Shown here: one piece after another, positions 8,152 through 16,800 of the stretch | How the letters are laid out: each line of letters begins with the position of its first letter | Position numbering within the stretch: position 1 is the first letter of the stretch | Source of the DNA: Exophiala sp. HKRS030 | Lineage: Eukaryota; Ascomycota; Eurotiomycetes; Chaetothyriales; Herpotrichiellaceae | Length of the DNA: 20,221 bases | Assembly: GCA_023897205.1 (NCBI GenBank) | Contig: JAHWDD010000052.1 | Location: 1-20,221 of the forward strand | Direction of reading: 5' to 3' | The notes under the pieces: generated by a model | The model's database searches: none | What the model was told of the DNA's origin: nothing | The model's input: the letters and a program-made list of their open reading frames with translations, nothing else | Program-made: the position numbers and the translations under genes

Positions 8152-8738
8152 ATGTCTAATAAAGACCGGTTATATATTTGTCTTTATGCGAGAGGAGGGC
8201 AGCCGAAAATGCGAGACCTTGAAGATACGTAAGTGCAGTTCAGATAGGAAACTTTGGACATTTTTGAGTAATCCCCGAAAACAGCTATCACTGGGCTTTG
8301 ATGGTAGGCCCGAAGATTGAGAAGCCAGAGAAAGAAGGTGTACGATACCACGCGAAAGAAAAGGTCGGTTCGGATGGCGTACATTGGGAATTTGAGAAAA
8401 GATCTGTGTCACTCCGACCGACAAGTATGCTCCTAGTGCGGGTGTTGATTGGCAAGGTGGACGATTCAGCTCGACTTGATGCGATCTTGCGTCAAACCCC
8501 AGTGAGGGATGGCTTGGATGGTTGGAACTGCGTTGCCTGGCTGAAGGAAGCTCTAGAGCTTGTTAGTAAGGACAAAAAGGCCGTTGGAACAAGCGTCCTG
8601 GTGTGGAATACTGTTCGCAAAACTGCAATGGATTACTGTAACCAAAAGAAAGCGGACGGTCGATTTTCATCTGCGAGGTATAATCCAGAGAAAGTTCCAA
8701 CATATGACCTTCTGGAGCATAAGGAGACAACTTCTTGA
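8152..8738 (+). CDS. DUF6914-like fungal protein, 176 aa, two exons
   Basis: Model: join(8152..8228, 8285..8738). Exon 1 begins at an ATG in good context (GCCATG) and encodes SNKDRLYICLYARGGQPK. A 56-bp intron (donor GTAAGT at 8229, acceptor ACAG at 8281-8284) then joins it in frame to YHWALMVGPK. From memory this matches a widespread uncharacterised fungal family that I believe is DUF6914; the name needs checking. Visible landmarks are H28 in YHWALMVG, H48 in RYHAKEK, LLVRVLIGKV at about 76-85, and C108 in WNCVAWLKEAL. The order His, His, Asn-Cys resembles LRAT/HRASLS and other NlpC/P60-superfamily enzymes, which is an inference. The gene is intact and converges on the APH gene, with 31 bp between the stops. 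Confidence 0.85.
8229..8284 (+). other. predicted spliceosomal intron, 56 bp
   Basis: Donor GTAAGT and acceptor ACAG. Exon 1 otherwise meets a stop at 8230-8232. Splicing recreates the continuous DTYHWAL segment expected for the family. No strong branch-site consensus is visible. Confidence 0.8.
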
Positions 8739-8769
8739 GATATACAGTAAGTTGAGAAAGACATAGCCT

Positions 8770-9624
8770 TCAGAATTCTCCCCACCATCTCTGCCTAATC
8801 TTCTCCATCTTGAGAGCTTCAGGCCAAGGCTCCAAGAATTTGTCAATATTTTCGCCCCAAAACATATTCCTTGGATTGACTTGGTGCGCAGTTGTATACT
8901 CCCAGTAGGGAGGCCACCAGCCAGCAGTTTCCCAATCGATAATTCCTGTTATATTCTCTCCATGTACCCAGACATTCAAGCTGCTCAAGTCACCATGACT
9001 TAAAACAGGCCGACCCCACTTCTGCTTTTGTAGCTGAATCATATCCTTGATGTCCGGGTATCCAGGTGGGGCTTCCTCGATACCATTACGAAGGAAACGG
9101 TGAAAATCATCGGTGTTAGCGAATGGACCAAAGCGGTCCAGTCCGCACGGTAACCTGCAATCCCATAGTGATCCTCCGTCTACACTGGCTATTTCGTTAC
9201 CTGGCGCTGGTATAGATCGCATCTCGAGGACTATCTCTCGTAGACGGTGCAGTATCTTTTCCCTAGACGGATCTGATAGATTCTTCCAGGTTGACGCGAG
9301 GCTTCTCCCGCGAAGCCTTCTCATTACGATGTACGTAATTCCGTTTCGTTCGAAAGCGCAGTACACCTTGGGAGTTGGGATCGACGTATGTTGTTGAACG
9401 AACTGAAGCGTCCGCGCTTCTGAGAGGTGTCGAGATATGCCATACTTGATGCAGAGCCAGGGATAAAGTCGGATAACGGAGCGCGTTTGGGAGAGACGGA
9501 GAAGCCGTACAGCGAGCAAGACCAGGAAACGACGCACGCGGGTGTCGTTGATGGATGGCGACGAGGGAGTTCTGCCAAGGTCGGAAGACGGGTTGGGCTC
9601 TAGAGGCACTTGGTATGTTTCCAT
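8770..9624 (-). CDS. APH-family phosphotransferase (kinase-like), 284 aa
   Basis: Start ATG at 9624 (METYQVPLEP); the frame is open upstream without an obvious better start. This is a protein-kinase-like fold enzyme of the aminoglycoside phosphotransferase/choline kinase group, very common in filamentous fungi and usually of unknown substrate. Landmarks are an N-lobe segment with SEARTLQFVQQHTSIPTPKVY-type sequence near residues 68-88 and YIVMRRLRGRSL (hinge and following helix). The Brenner-type loop LSHGDLSSLNVWV has H210, D212 (catalytic) and N217 (metal), and GIIDWETAG has D230 (the DFG equivalent). A PPYWEYTTAH segment that usually follows is present. All key residues are retained, and no frameshift or intron is needed. 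The natural substrate cannot be read from the sequence, and antibiotic resistance should not be assumed. Confidence 0.93.
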   Translation of the reverse strand: METYQVPLEPNPSSDLGRTPSSPSINDTRVRRFLVLLAVRLLRLSQTRSVIRLYPWLCIKYGISRHLSEARTLQFVQQHTSIPTPKVYCAFERNGITYIVMRRLRGRSLASTWKNLSDPSREKILHRLREIVLEMRSIPAPGNEIASVDGGSLWDCRLPCGLDRFGPFANTDDFHRFLRNGIEEAPPGYPDIKDMIQLQKQKWGRPVLSHGDLSSLNVWVHGENITGIIDWETAGWWPPYWEYTTAHQVNPRNMFWGENIDKFLEPWPEALKMEKIRQRWWGEF

Positions 9625-9932
9625 CAAACATGAACTACGTCTTGCATTGGGATGTCAAGGGCGCAGTCTTCTAGTCCATGTTTTTCTCTGGGGAGCGAGG
9701 TTGAGTCGCCAGTGTGGAAGGTATTCCGAGCTGAGACTAGCAACTATTAGTAAGCTAACTATGTGCACAATTTCTAGGAGCAGGGGCGCAACTCAATTCG
9801 GCATGACTGAGTCTGCGGGATGGTCATCGAAAGTATGAAACTGGGAAGAAGTGCGAGATTTCGTCCAACAGGGAAATCAATGTAACGATCAATATATTTA
9901 GGTCAACCCATGGTGACAACAGGCAAGTCCGT
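9625..9932. other. intergenic upstream of the APH gene
   Basis: It should hold the promoter of the minus-strand APH gene. Nothing else could be supported. Confidence 0.4.
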
Positions 9933-10578
9933 ATGGCGAACTGTGCGGAACAGTATGTTCTTGATGATCTGCGCCATTTGGAAGGTGCATTCACGTATCC
10001 ATGTCAGATCACACTGAACCCGTCGGCAAGAGCTTCCGGAAGCATGACTACGATGTGGTCTGCTTCCTTTTTAATAACATCTCTTAGGAGGGGGATGATC
10101 TCGACAAAAAGAATCAGCATCTCAAGAAAAGTGTCGAGTACGTAACGCAAGCTCATGCCAAATTTCCAACACAATACTAACAGGTGCATTCAGACGATGT
10201 CGCGAAGTCGTCGACGGCCTCAGTCCACACCTAGAAATCATCGTATCTTTGCTTACCGAGATGGTAAAGTCGTCCGATGAGCCCGCGACCATAGATCCGC
10301 GCGACATTATCATGAGAAGAAATGTAACAGAACATTGCAATGACATATCGCTCACGTTTCGACTTTTGTCCACTTGCCGGAACAATCCCGATAATAATTA
10401 TCAAGAGAGTCATGATCTGGCTCACATCACAGAGGAGGCAGCCGACCGATGTTTCAAAATGCTCACCGACATTGTCGAAGCCATCCGCAAACGGAGCGTC
10501 CTATTATACACATCCAACCCAGTGAATGGACCACAGTGCATTGGAAACCGAAAGAAGTCCAGTGGATACGCGATATGA
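9933..10578 (+). pseudogene. possible multi-exon gene or gene remnant, unknown function
   Basis: The best-supported part is join(10088..10137, 10194..10578). A 56-bp intron (donor GTACGT at 10138, branch CTAAC just before the end, acceptor CAG at 10191-10193) links EGDDLDKKNQHLKKSVE in frame to RCREVVDGLSPHLEIIVSL and a long helical, charged stretch ending at the TGA of 10576-10578. Upstream, the ATG at 9933 opens MANCAEQYVLDDLRHLEGAF in a different frame. A TAG at 10085-10087 interrupts the frame leading into 10088; it could be the acceptor of another intron (CTTAG), but I found no donor giving the right phase. Past 10500 the coding appearance seems to change frame. I read this as a decayed or mis-modelled gene. 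The helical content faintly recalls N-terminal domains of fungal STAND proteins, but this is not a secure match. Confidence 0.35.
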
Positions 10579-11080
10579 GAATCAACTCTAAATGCAGCGT
10601 GCCCACGGATTTTGAACTCAGGCACCGTGCAGCGACAGAGCATGATCAGCCAGGCGGCACAGCTGTCTCCGGGTTGACTGTCATGATACAATACTCACCC
10701 TGCGAGCAAGAGGTGGACCCAACCGTCCAGAATCGTTGCGCGTACTGGAATCTTCGGAGACAGAAGAGCATATCGCCTTGGCGATCGAAAGAGAGACACC
10801 GTACAGTAGTGCCATATAACGGACATGGAACGTCAGGGCTATTCAGAGAGGATTTGCATCAATGTTAATCTCACTGATATGCCTCGCGTCTTTCCATTGG
10901 TCTGTGCACACCGAGCCAATATATCTATCGATTCGCTGTAATATCCCTGTCCTCGGGCATGTATGCGTTGTACCATACGAAAAGCCACACTTTTCGGTCA
11001 GAATCCCCTCACTTGAGTTGGGCAAATCACACTAATTATGCACGAACCAGCGCATACAGCTGGCGAAGGAAAATCTGACC
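10579..11080. other. no convincing gene
   Basis: A plus-strand frame (10449-10868) partly overlaps the previous remnant and may be its frameshifted continuation (for example WTTVHWKPKEVQWIRDM). Nothing else is supportable. Confidence 0.35.
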
Positions 11081-11158
11081 ATGAGCTTCAACTCACATCC
11101 CCTTTGTACCATTCAGAGACAGCTGCATTGCCCTTCAAGCTTGCCTAGTCACGCCATC

Positions 11159-11599
11159 ATGGACTCAGAACCACCTGTGAAGGATTTCGCCTCATGTGTA
11201 TCCTGCGACAGCATTATCATGATCTCTAGGCCTCGACGTGGCTATCGAGGCAAAAAGAGGCTCGTCGATCCAGTATTCCAGATCACAGTCTGTTACACTT
11301 GCGAACTGAAAGGCGCCGCAGTGCCACCTCGACAAGCGAACGAGTTCCTCGCTGAGCAGCCGCCCTCTTATTGCCTGAGTACGTCTCTCGTGAGAAATTC
11401 AGCGAACTTCATTGCCGCGGGCAAGATGCAGGAAGTCGAAATGTCTCTGCGTGAGAATGGTGGGAGAGTCACACTGACTCACAGGAGCGATATCCTACAC
11501 AGTTATGATGCTGGATGCAGGTTGACCACGATCCACGTGAATAAAGACCTTGAGACCACGACAGATGAGTCTCCATCGCTTGAGACAGGGTTTTTTTGA
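11159..11599 (+). CDS. hypothetical small protein with two CxxC pairs, 146 aa
   Basis: The frame is open from 11081 (ATG in context GACCATGA) to the TGA at 11597-11599. I prefer the second ATG at 11159, because the 26 residues before it look unstructured and MDSEPPVKDF reads as a natural start; the longer form would be 172 aa. Numbered from 11159, C13-x2-C16 (CVSC) and C45-x2-C48 (CYTC) are 28 residues apart. This is the layout of a zinc ribbon or similar small metal-binding module. Between them is a basic patch (RPRRGYRGKKR). The C-terminal half is polar with no motif. The family is not recognised. It could be a single-exon effector-size or regulatory protein, or part of a larger gene. Confidence 0.42.
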   Translation: MDSEPPVKDFASCVSCDSIIMISRPRRGYRGKKRLVDPVFQITVCYTCELKGAAVPPRQANEFLAEQPPSYCLSTSLVRNSANFIAAGKMQEVEMSLRENGGRVTLTHRSDILHSYDAGCRLTTIHVNKDLETTTDESPSLETGFF

Positions 11600-12288
11600 G
11601 GCAGGTATCATCATTGATTTTGGGATTCGCAGGGAGAACTATCACTGACGCGTTTTCAGATTCACAATTTGTGTACGTCTCTTCTCACTCCTCAGACCTG
11701 CTCCTGCAATTTGGAAATGGATTATAGGACCCTTGCTATTGCTGCTCACTGTGCTGACATGCCATTCTGTACCATTCCAGGAATACCGCAAAGAGCGCTG
11801 TAGATCTTTGTCTGGCTTTCAAAGAGGCGAAAAGGGCCTTTGTTGAACTCGGAGATTAAGGAGGAATTGCACCAGCTTGACGCTTGCTCCAGCATGTAGC
11901 TACTCAACACAATCGCGATACCCGAAAGGCCGTATTGTTCGAGATCTGTGCTCAAGCAATTGAAGCCTTGAGGCTGTAAAACTGCCTCTTTACAACTCAA
12001 ATGTTGTGGTACAGATGGGGGGGGGAACCGGGGCCTACCGGTGCAAGGGTGATGAATCATCTAGGGAGGATCTCTTGTTCGCGTTCGTATGCATGCTCGA
12101 GAGGTGCGAACAGGATTGATTCTCAAATGGTATTCTGTATTTACTGTAGCAAGAACGCTTCTGACGGCAATATACCGAGGGCGCAGTTTCCCCGCCAGAA
12201 CCTCAAGGGTTCACGGAACAGTCACGTGCTGAATGCTAATCTTGACTTGGCGCTGATTAATGTGATCTAATGACAGCTAGTATATCTG
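11600..12288. other. no convincing gene; possible coding remnants
   Basis: A short helical stretch preceded by an acceptor-like TTCCAG is open at 11782-11859 on the plus strand (NTAKSAVDLCLAFKEAKRAF) but stops at once. Neighbouring frames resume similar-looking sequence, suggesting a decayed exon. A run of nine G occurs at 12017-12025. No intact gene could be assembled. Confidence 0.35.
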
Positions 12289-12290
12289 TA

Positions 12291-12459
12291 CAGAAAGTGA
12301 CAGTAATTTACATGTACTCACAGATCAAAGCTAATTGGATAGCTTATTCGTTAACGTCCAAGCTATTTATGGTAAAGCTCATGGCGCTAAAGATGAGATC
12401 CACCTATCATTTAGGTATTTATGTGTACGTGAGAGTGACGCCAGTTCCGCACATTACTG
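12291..12459. mobile_element. possible MITE-like element, about 169 bp
   Basis: The right end (12435-12461) is the reverse complement of the 27-bp repeat at 4270-4296 and ends in a TA, as expected for a TIR element with TA target duplication. A TA at 12289-12290 followed by CAGAAAGTGAC gives a rough match to the terminal sequence CAGTAATGTGC, so the interval could be a small non-autonomous element. The left end is poorly conserved and another left boundary (CAGTAATTTAC at 12301) is possible. It has no coding capacity. Confidence 0.4.
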
Positions 12460-12461
12460 TA
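12435..12461 (-). repeat. 27-bp terminal-inverted-repeat-like sequence, second copy
   Basis: On the minus strand it reads TACAGTAATGTGCG and onward to GGCGTCAC, with one mismatch to 4270-4296. The flanking sequences on either side are unrelated, which is what shared transposon termini with different interiors would give. Confidence 0.7.
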
Positions 12462-12468
12462 CGAGAAA
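12454..12468 (+). repeat. left target-site duplication of the LINE (15 bp)
   Basis: TTACTGTACGAGAAA, identical to 17887-17901. The match is exactly 15 bp and stops on both sides. It lies just outside the two LINE ORFs and has a typical length for target-primed reverse transcription. Confidence 0.8.
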
Positions 12469-12670
12469 CACATTACTGTAAAGTAGTGGTACCGACACAG
12501 TGAACAGTGGGTAGCAGATGACTACTGGACTACTGGGACGAAACTGTATGGACTGGAAAGGAATCAGAAAAGTCGAAGATCAAGAGCACGAAGCACATCA
12601 GACGCGTCTCGGGAGGCCCCAAGCCTGACGCGCCAGACGCGCCTTAGCGTCGGCAGCTCCCGATTGGACA

Positions 12671-13882
12671 ATGCCGACGACACGCAGAACACCAGCAACA
12701 CCACGACGGCCCCCTTCAGGAAGAGCCCGGAAACCCAGCGCAAAAGCGACCCAACTGATCGTCGAAAATGACTCAGACCTGGAGACGATTTCTGTGGTCG
12801 CGGACGGAGACGAAACATGGTCTCCCCCTCGCAAAGGCCATCAGGAAACCACCCTAGAAGTGCTCGTGAAGGTTGTATCAGAGCTGAAAGAAACCATTGC
12901 AAGCCAGGGTAAAGCCCTTCGCGACATACAGGACGAGTTGAAACAGGTAAAGAGCCAAAATACTGAGCTTCAGGATGCGGTCCGCTCCCTCGAATCCAAG
13001 CTCGAACGGGCCACCACTTCCCCGATCGCCCCACGGTCCTGGGCGTCAGTTGCGAACGAAGGCAGCGCAACTGTAGCCCCCGCAGGACCCACCGCACCGA
13101 CCAACTCCCGCCAGCCGACGAAAGAACCTCAGTGCCTGCGCATCTGCACCAAGGCAAACCGAACCGAGGACGAAGTGAACGGAGACACCCTTACTAGGAA
13201 CCTCCCCATCGGAAGAGCCATCGGCCTCATTAGACAAGCCCTGCTCAAGACAGACAAGACAAAAGAGGTCGAAGTGGTAGGAGTAAACACGACTCGCACC
13301 GGATACGTGGTGCGCTGCAAGGATGAGCAAGCAGCAGCGACGGCCAAAGCACACACTGAATGGCTGCAGGAACTCGGCAACAATACCAAGTTAGTCAAAC
13401 CACGATACCCGGTGGTTATACACAGGTTCCCTACCGACGGCATCGTGCTACCAGATAACGAACACGAGTTCATTCGCCAACTCATGGAGGAAAACGAGAT
13501 GCAGGCCAAGAACGCCCAGATCGACGAAGCCACATGGCTCATTGCAAAGGGCAAGCCAATCGGATACCATGCGACCCTTGGAATATGGTTTGACAGCGAG
13601 GCTGCGGCACAAGACGCCATTACATATGGACTAGTGTATGGTCAACGACACATGGGGGTATCAGCATATGACCCTGAAAAGAAAAAGTGTTATAACTGCC
13701 GCGAACCAGGGCACTTCCAGAAAGACTGTCCAAAACCTAAAGAATGCCATCTCTGCAAGGGCGATCATGAGCGAGGAGACTGCCCATCCAACGAAGGGGG
13801 CAGGAGCGGCAACCGCCAGGCAGCAGAACACATCAGCATCAATGAAGAGAGGGGGCGTACCCAAGCAAATGGCTCCCAATGA
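12671..13882 (+). CDS. LINE ORF1: gag-like nucleic-acid-binding protein, 403 aa
   Basis: This is the RNA-packaging/chaperone partner of the retrotransposon, forming ribonucleoprotein with the element RNA. ATG at 12671 and TGA at 13880-13882. Residues 1-35 are basic and rich in Pro, Arg and Thr. Residues about 60-115 form a coiled coil with heptad Leu/Val positions (TTLEVLVKVVSELKETIA, then DIQDELKQVKSQ). Residues 150-330 form a globular region similar to RRM-like or gag regions of fungal LINEs. Two zinc knuckles follow: C340-x2-C343-x4-H348-x4-C353 (CYNCREPGHFQKDC) and C359-x2-C362-x3-H366-x4-C371. The second has one residue fewer than the classical CCHC spacing. A Gly/Arg/Asn-rich tail ends the protein. 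The stop overlaps the ORF2 start by four bases (ATGA), suggesting coupled translation. Confidence 0.93.
   Translation: MPTTRRTPATPRRPPSGRARKPSAKATQLIVENDSDLETISVVADGDETWSPPRKGHQETTLEVLVKVVSELKETIASQGKALRDIQDELKQVKSQNTELQDAVRSLESKLERATTSPIAPRSWASVANEGSATVAPAGPTAPTNSRQPTKEPQCLRICTKANRTEDEVNGDTLTRNLPIGRAIGLIRQALLKTDKTKEVEVVGVNTTRTGYVVRCKDEQAAATAKAHTEWLQELGNNTKLVKPRYPVVIHRFPTDGIVLPDNEHEFIRQLMEENEMQAKNAQIDEATWLIAKGKPIGYHATLGIWFDSEAAAQDAITYGLVYGQRHMGVSAYDPEKKKCYNCREPGHFQKDCPKPKECHLCKGDHERGDCPSNEGGRSGNRQAAEHISINEERGRTQANGSQ
13879..13882 (+). promoter_or_regulatory. ATGA stop-start overlap between ORF1 and ORF2
   Basis: The ORF2 start (ATG, 13879-13881) overlaps the ORF1 stop (TGA, 13880-13882). Overlaps of this type are used for termination-reinitiation in some LINEs (SART1 uses TAATG) and fungal viruses. 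Here coupling is an inference from the geometry. Confidence 0.7.
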
Positions 13883-16800
13883 ACCAGAACAGTCTAAAAA
13901 TACTGCAGCTGAACATCATGAAATCGCGCGCCGGCATGGAAGCGCTTGTCAATGACCAAGCAACACAGGACCTCGATGTGCTGCTAATACAGGAGCCCTC
14001 CATCACCTCGTACCAGACTTATGTTAACCACCGCCTCTGGTACACATACCAACCGACACATCCAAACGACCAATTCCGAAAACGTAGCCTCATCTACGTC
14101 AACAAACGAATCTCTATCACAACACACCGCCAAATAGCGTGTAATCACCCAGATGTCACGGCAATCAAAATCCGGAATGGAGAAAGACAGACACTGGTGT
14201 TCTCGGTCTATGTAGAACCCATCGAGCTACATCACATCAATGAGCTACAAAGCATGCAAGCTACACTGAACGAGATTGAGGGGACAATTGAAGAACATAC
14301 ACGAAACTGGCCATCCCCAACCAGCCTTATCATAGCTGGAGACTTCAACCGACACCACCCAGCTTGGAGCGGCACATATGTGTACGCTCATATCATGGCA
14401 CACGCTGAGGAGCTCATCAACTTCATCCACACCAAAGGATTGTCGTCGTGCCTTCCCAGTGGCACCCCGACATATTGGTCACTCAGCCGACCAGGCCAAA
14501 GGTCGACCATCGATCTGACGCTTACGAACACGCCCGACTTGATAGTGAAATGTGATCTGTATAAAGACAATTTTGCTTCCGATCACTGCGCCACATACTC
14601 GGAATGGAACATTGGGGCGGAACAACGACCAGAAACGACACCACGCCGGGCATACAAACGAGCGGAATGGGCCAAGATAGGAGCTAAAATCCAGTCATAC
14701 ATGTCGGATATTCCGAGTATTCAAACGAAAGGAGAATTGGACCAAACAGTGAAAACCCTCCTTGATATAACAACCGCTGCCATTGACAAACACATACCGA
14801 TAGCGAAACCCAGCCCATACTCCAAGAGATGGTTTACCCGGGAACTCAAAACAGAACTCAAGGAGGTGAATAAATCTCGCAGGAAGTATCAGCGCAGCTG
14901 CACAAGGAATGGTCGCCATCACCCTCGGACAGTGGAGCTGCACGAGACATGGCGCACCAAACGAAGACACTGGACTCGTCAACTCGAGAAAGTCAAGGCA
15001 GCAGACTGGAAAGACTTCCTCGACCAAGCAACCTCGCAAACAGTGTGGCGCGCAACACCATACATGAAAAGGAACGATGCTTTCGCAAACCTGCCGCCAC
15101 TCCGGGTGGGTGACCACGAAGTAACAGACAACCATGACAAGGCACGCGTACTATTGGAGACCTTCTTTCCCCCCACCGGCCACCCGCCACCTGAGTGTAT
15201 CGTTCCACCGAAGGAGATCCCATGGGAACCAATCACGGAACAAGAAATCGCGAAGACACTCCAACGGATGAAGAAACGGACCGCACCTGGTGAGGATGGA
15301 ATACCAACACTGGTATGGTTCCAGATCTGGCCCTACATATCATCAATCGTGACCGCCATCTTCACAGCGTCCATCGACCTTGGCCACTACCCTCAGCAGT
15401 GGAAAGTAGCAAAGATAGTGGTTCTGAGGAAACCAGGCAAATCGGACTACACATCTCCTGCGGCGTACCGCCCTATTTCACTCTTGAACACCCTAGGCAA
15501 GCTGCTGGAAGCGGTGGTCGCTCGACGCCTCTCCTACTACGCGGAAAAGTATGAACTACTCCCGGACACACAGTTTGGGGGCCGTCCAGGCCGAACAACA
15601 GAGCAAGCCCTTCTGGTCCTAGCGAATGCTATCGACCAAGCATGGCTGAGAGGCAGAGTGGTTACATTGGTCGCATTTGACCTGAAAGGAGCATTTAATG
15701 GGGTCAAAGCGACCACACTGGATGCACGCCTTCGGGAGAAAGGCATACCCACAACAGCCAGGAAATGGATTCAAAGCTTCATGCAAGGTCGAACGGCAAG
15801 CATCCATTTCGACGGGTTCTCCACCAAGGTCGGCACACTGCAAAACGCAGGACTAGCACAAGGCTCACCACTTTCGCCCATTCTGTTTACCCTTCTCAAT
15901 TCAGGTTTGGTAAACCAGGAGGTAAACACCCAGGGGGGCGCCTCAGCATTTATCGATGACTATTTCCGATGGAGAGTCGGGAAATCGGCAGAAGAAAATC
16001 TCCAGAAGATCCAGCAAGAAGACATCCCTCGAATCACGGAATGGGCGCGGCTGACGGGATCAAGCTTCGCGGCAGAAAAGACAGAACTGATTCACCTCAC
16101 CAGACGCAAGAAAGAGCGAGGGAAAGGAAGCATCACCATGGATGGCAAGGTCATCCACGCCGGCCGCACAGCCAAACTCCTCGGAGTGGTATTCGACGAC
16201 GAACTTCGGTGGAAAGACCACGTACAACAAGCTGTGAAAGCCGCCACCACCACCGCCCTCGGGATGGGAGGACTGAGGCACCTGCGGTCTGCCCAAATGA
16301 AGCAAATATATCAGGCTTGCATCGTACCTAAGCTTGATTATGCGTCAACGGTGTGGCACAATCCCAACCGGGACAAAGGACACCTCCGAGTTCTCAACAC
16401 CGTCCAAAGAGCAGCGCTCCTCCGGATCGTCTCGGCGTTCAGGTCGGTCGCAACCCAGGTGCTTGAAGTCGAGTGCCATATCCTCCCCACGCGCCTCAGG
16501 CTCAAACAGCGAGGACAAGAAGTTGTGCTGCGACTATGCTCTCTACCCTCGACACACCCACTCGCCAGAGTTATGGATCGAGTCAGACAACGAGTGAACC
16601 GACGGGGAACTCAGCCCAAATTTCCATTGGCCGAGACCACCAAATCACTGGACAATGGGGAACTCGAGTCGTTGGAGACCATCGATCCAATCCCGCTTCC
16701 ACCTTGGAAAATACCGGAATCAATCGAGATCACAATCGACCCTGACAGGTCGCAGGCACTTGACAAGGTAGCTAAGCTGATCGAAGATTCAGAGGCGGTC

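Noticed and set aside
8770..9624. APH protein as an antibiotic-resistance gene
   Set aside because: The fold and motifs fit the family, but fungal APH proteins are diverse with mostly unknown substrates, and nothing here points to an aminoglycoside.
12564..13157. Long minus-strand open frame (197 codons) opposite LINE ORF1
   Set aside because: It is antisense to a clearly coding gag-like ORF with zinc knuckles and has no motif of its own. It is a codon-bias shadow, as are the minus-strand frames at 13129-13620 and 14695-15135.
15943..15966. FIDD instead of YADD in the reverse transcriptase as a sign of inactivation
   Set aside because: Both catalytic Asp residues are kept, and F-x-DD variants are normal in fungal LINEs, so this does not indicate a dead enzyme.
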